The notes beneath the pieces were generated by a model, which saw nothing but the letters and a program-made list of their open reading frames with translations, was not told where the DNA came from and did not search any database. Below, in pieces: positions 27,329 through 35,265 of a stretch of 64,000 nucleotides of DNA. The position numbers and the translations under genes are program-made. The stretch is from Mycolicibacterium setense. GTDB taxonomy: Bacteria > Actinomycetota > Actinomycetes > Mycobacteriales > Mycobacteriaceae. The stretch spans positions 1 through 64,000 of the forward strand of contig NZ_JTJW01000008.1 in NCBI RefSeq assembly GCF_000805385.1, in the 5' to 3' direction. Every line of letters begins with the position of its first letter. Position 1 is the stretch's first letter.

Positions 27329-28567
27329 ATGCTTGATTGGTCAGATGTAGACATCGCCGTGCGCGACGCGGTTCGTGAGTTCGTCGACAAGGAGATCCGC
27401 CCGCACCTCGACGAGCTCGAGAGCGGCGATATGGAGCCGTACCCGATCGTGCGAAAACTGTTCGCCACGTTCGGTATTGACGCAATGGCCAAGGAGTCGC
27501 TGGAAAAGCGACTGGAGAAGCTGCGCAGCGGTGAGGCCAAGCCGTCCGGCGCGCGCGGCGGCATGTTCGGCGGCAGCGCGTCCCCGGGCATGGGTTTTGT
27601 CCTGATCAGCGAATTGTGCCGGGTGTCGATGGGCCTGGTGACCGGTCTCGGGGTCAGCCTGGGCCTGACCGTGTCGACCATCCAGAGCCGCGGCACGCTG
27701 GCCCAGCAGGAGCGCTGGCTCCCCGGCCTGGTGACCTACGAGAAGATCGGCGCCTGGGCGATCACCGAACCCGACTCGGGCTCGGACGCTTTCGGCGGCA
27801 TGAAGTCCTATGTCACCCGCGATGGGGATGATTACATCCTCAACGGCCAGAAGACCTTCATCACCAACGGGCCCGACGCCGACGTCGTGGTCGTCTACGC
27901 CAAGTTAGAGGAGGGCGACGGGGCGGACAAGCGCAACCGCAAGGTACTGACCTTCGTGCTAGACCGCGGCATGGAGGGCTTCGTGCAGTCGAAGCCGTTC
28001 CGCAAGATGGGTATTCACTCGTCGCGCACCGGCGAGCTGTTCTTCAACAACGTCCGGCTCGGCCGTGACCGGCTGCTCGGAGAAACCGAAGGCTCCGAGA
28101 ACGGCACCGACGAGGGCCGGGCCAGCGCGCGGTCGAACTTCTCGGCTGAACGCATCGGCGTGGCCGCGATGGCACTCGGCGTGATCGAGGAATGCCTGCG
28201 GTTGAGCGTCGACTACGCCAAGACCCGCACCCTGTGGGGCCAGGAGATCAGCCAGTTCCAGCTGATCCAGCTCAAGCTGGCCAACATGGAAGTGGCCCGG
28301 ATGAACGTGCGCAACATGCTGTTCCGCGTCATCGAATCCGCGGAGAAGGGCGCCCCGATCTCGCTGGCCGAGGCGTCGGCCATCAAGTGGTACTGCTCGC
28401 AGGCCGCCACCGACGTCGCGATGGAGGCCGTGCAGTTGTTCGGCGGCAACGGCTATATGACCGAGTACCGGGTGGAGCAGTTGGCCCGCGACGCCAAGTC
28501 GTTGATGATCTACGCCGGCAGCAACGAGGTCCAGATCACCCACGTGGCCCGCGGACTGCTCAGTTAG
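27329..28567 (+). CDS. Acyl-CoA dehydrogenase
   Basis: FAD-dependent oxidation of an acyl-CoA at the alpha-beta bond. It is 412 aa with the three usual domains: helical N-terminus, beta domain with WAITEPDSGSDAFGG (FAD/substrate binding) and helical C-terminus with YAKTRTLWGQEISQFQLIQ and MEAVQLFGGNGYMTEYRVEQLARDAKSLMIYAGSNEVQ. The usual MCAD glutamate in the last block is replaced by alanine (IYAGS), so the base is probably the glutamate in SAERIG, as in isovaleryl- and long-chain-type enzymes (inference). The insertion at 65-90, rich in Gly, Ser and Ala, is unusual. Its stop overlaps the stop of the convergent hemerythrin gene by four bases. Confidence 0.92.
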   Translation: MLDWSDVDIAVRDAVREFVDKEIRPHLDELESGDMEPYPIVRKLFATFGIDAMAKESLEKRLEKLRSGEAKPSGARGGMFGGSASPGMGFVLISELCRVSMGLVTGLGVSLGLTVSTIQSRGTLAQQERWLPGLVTYEKIGAWAITEPDSGSDAFGGMKSYVTRDGDDYILNGQKTFITNGPDADVVVVYAKLEEGDGADKRNRKVLTFVLDRGMEGFVQSKPFRKMGIHSSRTGELFFNNVRLGRDRLLGETEGSENGTDEGRASARSNFSAERIGVAAMALGVIEECLRLSVDYAKTRTLWGQEISQFQLIQLKLANMEVARMNVRNMLFRVIESAEKGAPISLAEASAIKWYCSQAATDVAMEAVQLFGGNGYMTEYRVEQLARDAKSLMIYAGSNEVQITHVARGLLS

Positions 28568-29040
28568 CCCAATCCCTGGATCATTTCGCGACCCGGGTGT
28601 GCCTCGCGCCACCCGGCCATCGCGGCATCCCAGTCGGCACCGTCGAGTGCGGTGAGCGCGGCCGGGAACAAGCCGTCCTCCTCTTTGGCAATATGGACGT
28701 AAAGCTCCTCGATCTCGCGGCGAACCCGAGCTTGATCAGCGGGATCGGACACGTCGGCGACCTCGAGGAACGCGGCCAGCTCGCGGTGTTCGGCGACCAA
28801 CGGATCGATGTGCTCGGCGTAGAGCTCCTCGCCGTGCATCACCGCGAACAGCCCGTTCTCCTCACCCTGCCAGTGGGAACGCAGCTCGTCGTACATCGCC
28901 GCCAGCCGCTCCCGTGCCACGTCCAGTTCACCGCGGTCCAAGGCGCGCACCGCTTCACGGCCGTGGTCGACCGCCCGCTCGTGTTCGGCGATGTAATCCC
29001 GCAGAAGTGGCATGTCCCGGCATCCGCAGTATTGGCACAC
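28564..29040 (-). CDS. Hemerythrin-domain protein
   Basis: 158 residues, an HHE four-helix di-iron protein. Iron ligands are visible in LLRDYIAEHERAVDHG, LRSHWQGEENGLF, YAEHIDPLVAEHREL and LYVHIAKEEDGLFPAA. The N-terminus CQYCGCRD has three cysteines before the domain, a mycobacterial feature that could bind metal or sense redox. GTG 29040 is chosen to include it; ATG 29013 (MPLLRDY) would exclude it. Such proteins have been linked to oxygen or nitric oxide response; the role here is inferred. The upstream gap to tsnR is about 107 bp. Confidence 0.88.
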   Translation of the reverse strand: MCQYCGCRDMPLLRDYIAEHERAVDHGREAVRALDRGELDVARERLAAMYDELRSHWQGEENGLFAVMHGEELYAEHIDPLVAEHRELAAFLEVADVSDPADQARVRREIEELYVHIAKEEDGLFPAALTALDGADWDAAMAGWREAHPGREMIQGLG

Positions 29041-29147
29041 GACGCGACCCTCCCAACACCATCCCAAGAGCATCGTGTCACATCGAGCGAGTGGCCACTT
29101 GTGATACCCGAATCGCGAAAAACCGTGCGCTGAGTGGCCATTCGACG

Positions 29148-29903
29148 CTAAGTGCGGTGGGCTCGGGCGCTCTGATACAGGCAGATCGACGCCGCCGACG
29201 CGATGTTGAGACTCTCGGAGTGGCCGGGCATCGGAATGTGTACCCGGTGATCGGCGGCCGAGGCCAATTCGGTTGGCAGGCCATGGGCTTCGGGACCGAA
29301 CAGCCAGGCCGTGGGCTGCGCCAGGTCGCCGCGGGCATCGAGGTCGTCGAGGCTGGCCTCGCCGTCGATCGTGGTGGCCAGCACCTGCAATCCGGCCGCC
29401 TGCAGCCGCGTGACGGTTGCGGCTTCGTCGGGCTCGCTGATCACCCGCACGGAGAAGATGCTGCCGGCGGAGGCCCGGAGGCACTTGCTGTTGTAGGGGT
29501 CGACGCTGTTGCCGGCCAGCACGACCGCGTCGGCGCCCATCGCGTCGGCGGTCCGGATCAACGTCCCGGCGTTGCCCGGCTCCGAGATCTGCACCGCTAC
29601 CGCGATCAACCGGGGCGCGGCGGCCAGAACATCGTCGAACGAGACCTCCGGCACCTCGCACACGGCCACCAGGCCCACCGGGGTGACGGTGTCCGACAAT
29701 GCTTTCGCCGCGCGTTCGGTGACCAGCTGGACGGGTGCGTCACCGAGGATCGCCCAGAAGCGGTCGGCGGCGTCTTCGGTCGCGAACACCTCGGATACAA
29801 GTCCGCGCCGCAACGCAGCCTCGACGAGGTTCGGTCCCTCGGCAAGAAAGCGTGCGGCGCGGCGGCGCCCGATGTGACGCTGCAGTTTGACTGCAGCGGT
29901 CAC
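29148..29903 (-). CDS. tsnR: SpoU/TrmH-family RNA 2'-O-methyltransferase
   Basis: SPOUT-fold methyltransferase acting on rRNA or tRNA. The substrate-binding N-terminus (VKLQRHIGRRRAARFLAEGPNLVEAAL) is followed by the knot with ISEPGNAGTLIRTADAMGADAVVLA, WLFGPEAHGLP and PMPGHSESLNIASAASI. The start is uncertain: GTG 29903 is the first conventional codon, but conserved residues (LTERSAR) are encoded just upstream. In M. tuberculosis the protein begins there; here that codon is ACG (29927) or CTG (29930), overlapping the rplT stop. It corresponds to Rv1644. It follows rplT with overlap or 20 bp, so it is part of the infC operon. Confidence 0.88.
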   Translation of the reverse strand: MTAAVKLQRHIGRRRAARFLAEGPNLVEAALRRGLVSEVFATEDAADRFWAILGDAPVQLVTERAAKALSDTVTPVGLVAVCEVPEVSFDDVLAAAPRLIAVAVQISEPGNAGTLIRTADAMGADAVVLAGNSVDPYNSKCLRASAGSIFSVRVISEPDEAATVTRLQAAGLQVLATTIDGEASLDDLDARGDLAQPTAWLFGPEAHGLPTELASAADHRVHIPMPGHSESLNIASAASICLYQSARAHRT

Positions 29904-29926
29904 CCGGGCAGAACGCTCGGTGAGCG

Positions 29927-30322
29927 TCAGGCGGCCTCGTCTGCGGACGACGGCGCGTTCACATCGGCGGGCAGCGCAGCCTTGGCGACCTCGACCAGCG
30001 CGGTGAACGCGGCCGCATCGCTGACGGCGATCTCGGCCAGGTTCTTGCGGTCCACCTCGACGCCTGCGGCCTTGAGGCCCTGGATCAGGCGGTTGTAGGT
30101 GATGTCGTTGGCGCGGGCCGCGGCGTTGATACGCGAGATCCACAGCTTGCGGAACTCACCCTTGCGGGCACGACGGTCGCGGTAGGCGTAGGTCAGCGAA
30201 TGCAGCTGCTGTTCCTTGGCCTTGCGGTACAGGCGCGACCGCTGGCCGCGGTAGCCCTTCGAGGCCTTGAGGATGGTACGCCGCTTCTTCTGGGCGTTGA
30301 GTGCGCGCTTCACGCGTGCCAT
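29927..30322 (-). CDS. rplT: 50S ribosomal protein L20
   Basis: Primary 23S-binding assembly protein of the large subunit. MARVKRALNAQKKRRTILKASKGYRGQRSRLYRKAKEQ and the LWISRINAAAR block are typical of L20. The C-terminal tail (PADVNAPSSADEAA) is a longer, acidic mycobacterial extension. It lies 40 bp after rpmI in the infC-rpmI-rplT operon. Confidence 0.98.
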   Translation of the reverse strand: MARVKRALNAQKKRRTILKASKGYRGQRSRLYRKAKEQQLHSLTYAYRDRRARKGEFRKLWISRINAAARANDITYNRLIQGLKAAGVEVDRKNLAEIAVSDAAAFTALVEVAKAALPADVNAPSSADEAA

Positions 30323-30362
30323 GGGATGTTCCTATTCTCGTTCGGTACGGGGAGCGGCAGAT

Positions 30363-30557
30363 CTAGCCGTTGAGCAACTTGTTGACACGCTTGGTGTCGT
30401 TGGCTGCCACCACGGTGCGGCCGTCGAGCCGGCGGGTGCGCTTGGTGGCCTTGTGCTCCAGCAGGTGGCGGCGGCCGGCCTTCTGGCGCACGATCTTGCC
30501 GGTCCCGGTCTTGCGGAAGCGCTTAGATGCTCCGCTGTGGGTCTTCGCCTTGGGCAT
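30363..30557 (-). CDS. rpmI: 50S ribosomal protein L35
   Basis: A 64-residue, very basic ribosomal protein. MPKAKTHSGASKRFRKTGTGKI and HLLEHKATKRTRRL match L35. It lies 23 bp after infC and 40 bp before rplT. Confidence 0.98.
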   Translation of the reverse strand: MPKAKTHSGASKRFRKTGTGKIVRQKAGRRHLLEHKATKRTRRLDGRTVVAANDTKRVNKLLNG

Positions 30558-30580
30558 GAATCCTCAGTTCTGTGTTGAAA

Positions 30581-31189
30581 CTAGTTCTGCGTGACGTCTG
30601 GTTCTTCTGATGCGGCTGGTGCGGCCTGCTGCCCGCCCGGGCGCTCGGCCTGCTCCGCCGCCTTGGCGCGAGTCTTCGCGCCGCGGTGCGGGGCCAGCAC
30701 CATCGTCATGTTGCGGCCGTCCTGCTTGGCTGAGGTCTCGACGAAGCCGTACTCGGCCACGTCTGCGCCCAACCGCTGCAACAACCGGTACCCGAGTTCG
30801 GGCCGGGACTGCTCGCGTCCGCGGAACATGATGGTCACCTTGACCTTGGACCCGGCTTCGAGGAAGCGGACCACATGGCCCTTTTTCGTCTCGTAGTCGT
30901 GGTCGTCGATCTTGGGACGCAGCTTCTGTTCCTTGACGACGGTCTGCTGCTGGTTCTTGCGAGACTCGCGCTCCTTGAGTGCCGTCTCGTACTTGAACTT
31001 GCCGTAATCCATGATCTTGCAGACCGGGGGTTTAGCGGCTGGTGCAACTTCGACGAGGTCGAGATCGGCATCCGCGGCGACGCGGAGAGCATCTTCGATG
31101 CGCACGATCCCTACCTGCTCGCCGTTCGGTCCGATCAGGCGGACTTCAGGTACGCGGATGCGCTCGTTGATGCGGGTCTCAGTGCTGAT
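30581..31189 (-). CDS. infC: Translation initiation factor IF-3, with AUC start codon
   Basis: Binds the 30S subunit, prevents early joining with 50S and checks start codons. It is 202 aa: N-domain with INERIRVPEVRLIGPNGEQVGI and VCKIMDYGKFKYE, C-domain with RPKIDDHDYETKKGHVVRFLEAGSKVKVTIMFRGRE, then an Ala/Pro/Gln-rich tail. The family start (STETRINERI) is encoded from 31186; directly before it stands ATC (31189-31187), preceded by a perfect AGGAGG at four-base spacing. No ATG, GTG or TTG fits. A non-AUG start is known for infC in enterobacteria, where IF-3 represses its own mRNA by rejecting it. The leader also has an attenuator-like hairpin. Confidence 0.95.
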   Translation of the reverse strand: MSTETRINERIRVPEVRLIGPNGEQVGIVRIEDALRVAADADLDLVEVAPAAKPPVCKIMDYGKFKYETALKERESRKNQQQTVVKEQKLRPKIDDHDYETKKGHVVRFLEAGSKVKVTIMFRGREQSRPELGYRLLQRLGADVAEYGFVETSAKQDGRNMTMVLAPHRGAKTRAKAAEQAERPGGQQAAPAASEEPDVTQN

Positions 31190-31244
31190 GGGGCCTCCTA
31201 TGTTGGGTCTGTTGAGGAGACCCGCCCATCCGCACATCTGCCCT

Positions 31245-31277
31245 GAACGAACAGAAAAGCCCTGCTCGAAGCAGGGC
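31245..31277 (-). promoter_or_regulatory. Terminator-like hairpin (attenuator) in infC leader
   Basis: On the minus strand GCCCTGC and GCAGGGC (31277-31271 and 31265-31259) form a perfect 7-bp stem around TTCGA. The stem is followed at once by TTTTCTGTT, the form of an intrinsic terminator. It lies between the likely infC promoter and infC, 56 bp or more before the AGGAGG site, so it may be an attenuator controlling the ribosomal-protein operon. Confidence 0.6.
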
Positions 31278-31442
31278 CCAATGCCGACCGATCACGGCTC
31301 GCGCCGCCTGTGCCTCCAACTGTGGAGCACAGAACCGGCGTCCGAGGACACCGGCCGACCGGACCGTTGTACCTTGTGGCCAACGGTGGGAGTGGGACTC
31401 CACTTGCTGTCCCTGACGTAAGCCGGGACGGTCGCGCATGAC

Positions 31443-31448
31443 AGTCTA
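31443..31448 (-). promoter_or_regulatory. Extended -10 promoter of infC operon
   Basis: TAGACT preceded by TGC (minus strand 31451-31443) is a good extended -10 element. Transcription would begin near 31436, giving a leader of about 245 bases before infC. No good -35 is seen, as is usual for extended -10 promoters. The reverse complement of the same box lies just upstream of the divergent DUF1844 gene. Confidence 0.5.
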
Positions 31449-31454
31449 GCAGGC

Positions 31455-31814
31455 ATGACGGATCCGACCGAAATGCCCGACGATGCGACGCCGCAGGTGC
31501 GGGAGCTGGCCGATATTCCCGCAGTCGAAGTGATCACCCGGTCGGCGGTCATGTTGATGAGCGCCGCGGCCGAGAAGATCGGCTTGTCCGCCGAGGATCC
31601 CGAGGATAGCCCGCACCGTGATCTCGACGAGGCCCGCCGGCTCATCACCGCGCTGGCCGGCCTCGTGACCGCGTCGGCCGAATACCTGGGGCCCCACGCG
31701 GGCCCCGTGCGCGACGGCCTCAAGAGTCTGCAGCTGGCGTTCCGCGAAGCCAGCGCGGCCCCGGACGAACCGGGCAAAGGCCCAGGCGAGAAGTACACCG
31801 GCCCGGTCTGGTAG
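31455..31814 (+). CDS. DUF1844-domain protein
   Basis: 119 residues, cytoplasmic. The DUF1844 pattern is present: VEVITRSAVMLMSAAAEKIGL, then DLDEARRLITALAGLVTASAEYLGPHAGPVRDGLKSLQLAFREAS. The N-terminus is acidic and the C-terminus (KYTGPVW) is conserved. The function is unknown; in actinobacteria it regularly sits beside infC. It is divergent from infC and precedes lysX on the same strand. Confidence 0.88.
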   Translation: MTDPTEMPDDATPQVRELADIPAVEVITRSAVMLMSAAAEKIGLSAEDPEDSPHRDLDEARRLITALAGLVTASAEYLGPHAGPVRDGLKSLQLAFREASAAPDEPGKGPGEKYTGPVW

Positions 31815-31838
31815 ACGCTCCCCGCGATCTCTGTGCGC

Positions 31839-31867
31839 GCGCTCAACCCAATTGACGGGTTGAGCGC
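31839..31867 (+). terminator. Inverted repeat between DUF1844 gene and lysX
   Basis: Perfect 11-bp arms (31839-31849 and 31857-31867) around a seven-base loop form a strong hairpin 25 bp after the DUF1844 stop. The sequence following it is CTATTCT rather than a clean T-run. TATTCT (31869-31874) also sits where a -10 box for a leaderless lysX transcript (ATG 31883) would be. It may end DUF1844 transcription, act as an operator for lysX, or both. Confidence 0.5.
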
Positions 31868-31882
31868 CTATTCTCCGGGCGT

Positions 31883-34800
31883 ATGACCGTTATCAGCGGC
31901 GGCCACCGCACCGGGCTCCAGCCCGCATCGAGGTTCTCCTGGGTACCCGCAGCAGCCGGCTGGACGGTCGGGGTCATCGCCACCCTGTCGCTGATTGCCA
32001 GCGTGTCCCAAACAGTGCGCTGGGTCATCCAGGTGCCGCGAGAGTTCGTCAACGACTACATCTTCAACTTCCCCGACACCAGCTTCTCTTGGGCCTTTGT
32101 GCTGGCGCTGCTGGCCGGGGCGCTGGCAGCCCGCAAGCGGATCGCCTGGTGGATCCTGGTGCTCTACATGGTGGGGGCCATCGGCTGGAACCTCGGCGAT
32201 CTGGTCACCGGCGGCGACCCACTGGCCGAGGATGTCGGTGAGGTCATCGGCCTCGTGTTCCACGTGGCCGCCATCGCCTTCCTGGTGCTGGCCCGCAACC
32301 AGTTCTGGGCCAAGGTGCGTCGCGGTGCCCTGCTCAAATCCGCCATCGTGCTGGTGGCGGGCATGGCGATCGGCATCCTGGCCGCGTGGGCACTGCTGGA
32401 ACTGTTCCCCGGCACCTTGGCCCCGGAGTGGCGGCTGCTGTACGCGGTCAACAGGGTGAGCGGATTCGCCACCGTGCCGACCGAGGTTTTCGAGGGCTAT
32501 TCACATCCCTTCCTCAACGCCATTTTCGGCCTGTTCGGCGCGCTCGCGCTGATGGCCGCCGCGGTCGTGCTGTTCCAGTCGCAGCGCGCCTCCAATGCGC
32601 TGACAGGTGAAGACGAATCGGCGATCCGCGGCCTTTTGGAGGGCTACGGCAAGAACGACTCGCTGGGGTACTTCGCCACCCGCCGGGACAAGTCGGTGGT
32701 GTTCGCCCCCAACGGGCGGGCCGCGATCGCCTACCGCGTGGAGGTGGGCGTGTGTCTGGCCGGCGGCGACCCGGTAGGCGACCCCAAGTCGTGGCCGCAG
32801 GCGATCGCCGCGTGGCTGCAGTTGTGCCAGACCTATGGCTGGGCGCCGGGTGTGATGGGCGCGAGTCTGGCTGCGGCCGAGGCGTTCCGGGCGGCCGGCC
32901 TGAACGCATTGCAACTCGGCGACGAAGCCATCCTGCACCCCGAGAACTTCCGGCTGTCCGGTCCCGACATGCGCGCGGTGCGTCAGGCTGTCACCCGCGC
33001 GAGGCGGGCGGGGGCCTCGGTGCGGATCCGGCGCCACCGCGAGCTCGATCAGGCCGAGATGGCCGACGTGATCAAGCGTGCCGACGCCTGGCGCGACACC
33101 GAGACCGAACGCGGCTTCTCGATGGCGCTGGGCCGGCTCGGTGACCCGGCCGACGCGGACTGCCTGCTGGTCGAGGCGCTGCAGCAGCGCGGGGACACCT
33201 CGGAACCCGAGGTCGTGGCGTTGCTGTCGCTGGTGCCGTGGGGCACCAACGGCGTCTCGCTCGATGTCATGCGCCGTTCCCCACAGTCCCCCAACGGCAC
33301 CATCGAGCTCATGGTCAGCGAACTGTGCATGCAGTCCGAAGCCATTGGGGTAAGCCGGATTTCGCTCAATTTCGCGATGTTCCGATCGGCGTTCCAGCAG
33401 GGTGCACAGCTTGGTGCGGGTCCGGTGGCCCGGCTCTGGCGGGCGCTGCTGGTGTTCTTCTCCCGATGGTGGCAGTTGGAGACCCTGTACCGGTCGAACA
33501 TGAAGTACCAGCCCGAGTGGGTTCCGCGGTACGCCTGCTACGAGGATGCCCGGTTGATCCCGAAGGTCGGGGTGGCCTCGGGGATCGCCGAGGGTTTCCT
33601 GGTGCTGCCCTTCTCCCGGCGCAACAGGCAGCACACCGGCGAGCGGGTGGCGGCGCCGCCCAGTCTGGTCAACAGCGGCCGGTTGCACCATGACGGCAGC
33701 GCACCGGACCCCAACGGTCAAGCGGCGGATCTGCTCGACGACGACGACGACGATCAACAACGGCTGCCCGAGCAGGTCCGGGTCCGGATGGCCAAGTTGC
33801 GCCAGTTGCAGGCCGACGGTGTCGACGCCTATCCCGTCGGTCAGGCTCCGAGCCATACCGTCTCGGCCGCAATGGAGTCCGTCGACGGTGGCACCGTGAG
33901 CGTGGCGGGGCGGATCCTGCGGGTGCGGGATTACGGCGGCGTGCTGTTCGCCCAACTCCGCGACTGGTCGGGCGAGGTACAGCTGTTGCTCGACAACACC
34001 CGCCTGACCCAGGCGACCACGGCCGACTTCACCGCGACGATCGACCTCGGCGATCTGATCGAGGTCACCGGCGCGATGGGCCACAGCCGCAACGGCACCC
34101 CGTCACTGTTGGTCGACAGCTGGCGTCTGATCGGAAAGTGCCTGCGCCCGCTGCCCGACAAGTGGAAAGGCCTGACCGACCAGGAAGCCCGGGTCCGGGC
34201 GCGCTATGTCGACCTGGCCGTCAACACCGAGGCGCGCGATCTGATCCGAGCCCGCAGCGGCGCCCTGCACGCGATCCGGGAAACGTTGTACGCCAAGGGT
34301 TTCCTTGAGGTGGAAACGCCGATCCTGCAACAGATCCACGGCGGCGCCAACGCCCGGCCGTTCCTGACCCACATCAACGCCTACGACCTGGACCTGTATC
34401 TGCGGATCGCACCCGAGCTCTACCTCAAGCGACTGTGCGTCGGCGGTGTGGAACGGGTCTTCGAACTGGGCCGCGCGTTCCGCAACGAAGGCGTGGACTT
34501 CAGCCACAACCCGGAGTTCACCCTGCTGGAGGCCTACCAGGCCCATGCCGATTACAACGTGTGGATCGACGGCTGCCGCGAGCTGATCCAGAATGCCGCC
34601 CAGGCGGCCAACGGAGCCCAGGTGTTCAAGCGGCCACGTGCCGACGGGGTACTCGAACCGGTCGACATCTCGGGCCGGTGGGCGGTCAAGACCGTGCACG
34701 ACGCGGTGTCGGAGGCCCTCGGCGAGCACGTCACCGTCGACACCGATCTGGCCACGCTGCGCCGGCTCTGCGATGCGGCGCACATCCCCTACCTGACCCA

Positions 34801-35218
34801 CTGGGACACCGGGGCCGTCGTGCTGGAGATGTACGAGCACCTGGTCGAGGACCGCACCGAAGAACCCACGTTCTACAAGGACTTCCCGACCTCGGTGTCG
34901 CCGCTGACCCGGCCGCATCGCAGCATCGCCGGAGTCGCGGAACGCTGGGACCTGGTGGCCTGGGGCGTGGAGCTGGGCACCGCCTACAGCGAGCTCACCG
35001 ACCCTGTCGAGCAACGCCGCAGGCTGCAGGAGCAATCGTTGCTGGCCGCCGGCGGTGACCCCGAGGCCATGGAACTCGACGAGGACTTCCTGCAGGCCAT
35101 GGAGTACGCGATGCCGCCGACGGGCGGCCTCGGCATGGGGGTGGACCGCGTGGTCATGCTGATCACGGGCCGCAGCATCCGCGAGACACTGCCCTTTCCC
35201 TTGGCCAAACCCCGTTAG
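31883..35218 (+). CDS. lysX: Bifunctional lysyl-tRNA synthetase / lysyl-phosphatidylglycerol synthase
   Basis: 1,111 residues. The N-terminus is MprF-like: about six membrane segments in residues 20-230, then a DUF2156 transferase domain (about 230-590). The C-terminus (about 600-1,110) is a class II lysyl-tRNA synthetase with an OB fold (VSVAGRILRVRDYGG) and class II motifs (FRNEGVDFSHNPEFTLLE, GLGMGVDRVVML). The protein makes Lys-tRNA and transfers lysine to phosphatidylglycerol, lowering surface negative charge and protecting against cationic peptides. It corresponds to Rv1640c. A linker of five aspartates (DDDDDD-like) joins the halves. The 5' end is probably leaderless. Confidence 0.96.
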   Translation: MTVISGGHRTGLQPASRFSWVPAAAGWTVGVIATLSLIASVSQTVRWVIQVPREFVNDYIFNFPDTSFSWAFVLALLAGALAARKRIAWWILVLYMVGAIGWNLGDLVTGGDPLAEDVGEVIGLVFHVAAIAFLVLARNQFWAKVRRGALLKSAIVLVAGMAIGILAAWALLELFPGTLAPEWRLLYAVNRVSGFATVPTEVFEGYSHPFLNAIFGLFGALALMAAAVVLFQSQRASNALTGEDESAIRGLLEGYGKNDSLGYFATRRDKSVVFAPNGRAAIAYRVEVGVCLAGGDPVGDPKSWPQAIAAWLQLCQTYGWAPGVMGASLAAAEAFRAAGLNALQLGDEAILHPENFRLSGPDMRAVRQAVTRARRAGASVRIRRHRELDQAEMADVIKRADAWRDTETERGFSMALGRLGDPADADCLLVEALQQRGDTSEPEVVALLSLVPWGTNGVSLDVMRRSPQSPNGTIELMVSELCMQSEAIGVSRISLNFAMFRSAFQQGAQLGAGPVARLWRALLVFFSRWWQLETLYRSNMKYQPEWVPRYACYEDARLIPKVGVASGIAEGFLVLPFSRRNRQHTGERVAAPPSLVNSGRLHHDGSAPDPNGQAADLLDDDDDDQQRLPEQVRVRMAKLRQLQADGVDAYPVGQAPSHTVSAAMESVDGGTVSVAGRILRVRDYGGVLFAQLRDWSGEVQLLLDNTRLTQATTADFTATIDLGDLIEVTGAMGHSRNGTPSLLVDSWRLIGKCLRPLPDKWKGLTDQEARVRARYVDLAVNTEARDLIRARSGALHAIRETLYAKGFLEVETPILQQIHGGANARPFLTHINAYDLDLYLRIAPELYLKRLCVGGVERVFELGRAFRNEGVDFSHNPEFTLLEAYQAHADYNVWIDGCRELIQNAAQAANGAQVFKRPRADGVLEPVDISGRWAVKTVHDAVSEALGEHVTVDTDLATLRRLCDAAHIPYLTHWDTGAVVLEMYEHLVEDRTEEPTFYKDFPTSVSPLTRPHRSIAGVAERWDLVAWGVELGTAYSELTDPVEQRRRLQEQSLLAAGGDPEAMELDEDFLQAMEYAMPPTGGLGMGVDRVVMLITGRSIRETLPFPLAKPR

Positions 35219-35265
35219 CAGGTGGTTCACAGCCGATCGCAAGATTCGGCGGCGACGATGTCGGT

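Noticed and set aside
29088..29137. Repeated GAGTGGCCA elements between the hemerythrin gene and tsnR, considered as an operator
   Set aside because: The copies are imperfect and their spacing does not match any promoter that I can place; evidence is too weak for a feature.
31179..31439. An 86-codon minus-strand frame in the infC leader, considered as a regulatory upstream gene
   Set aside because: Its ATG lies too close to the -10 box to be inside the transcript, it has no ribosome site and no run of regulatory codons.
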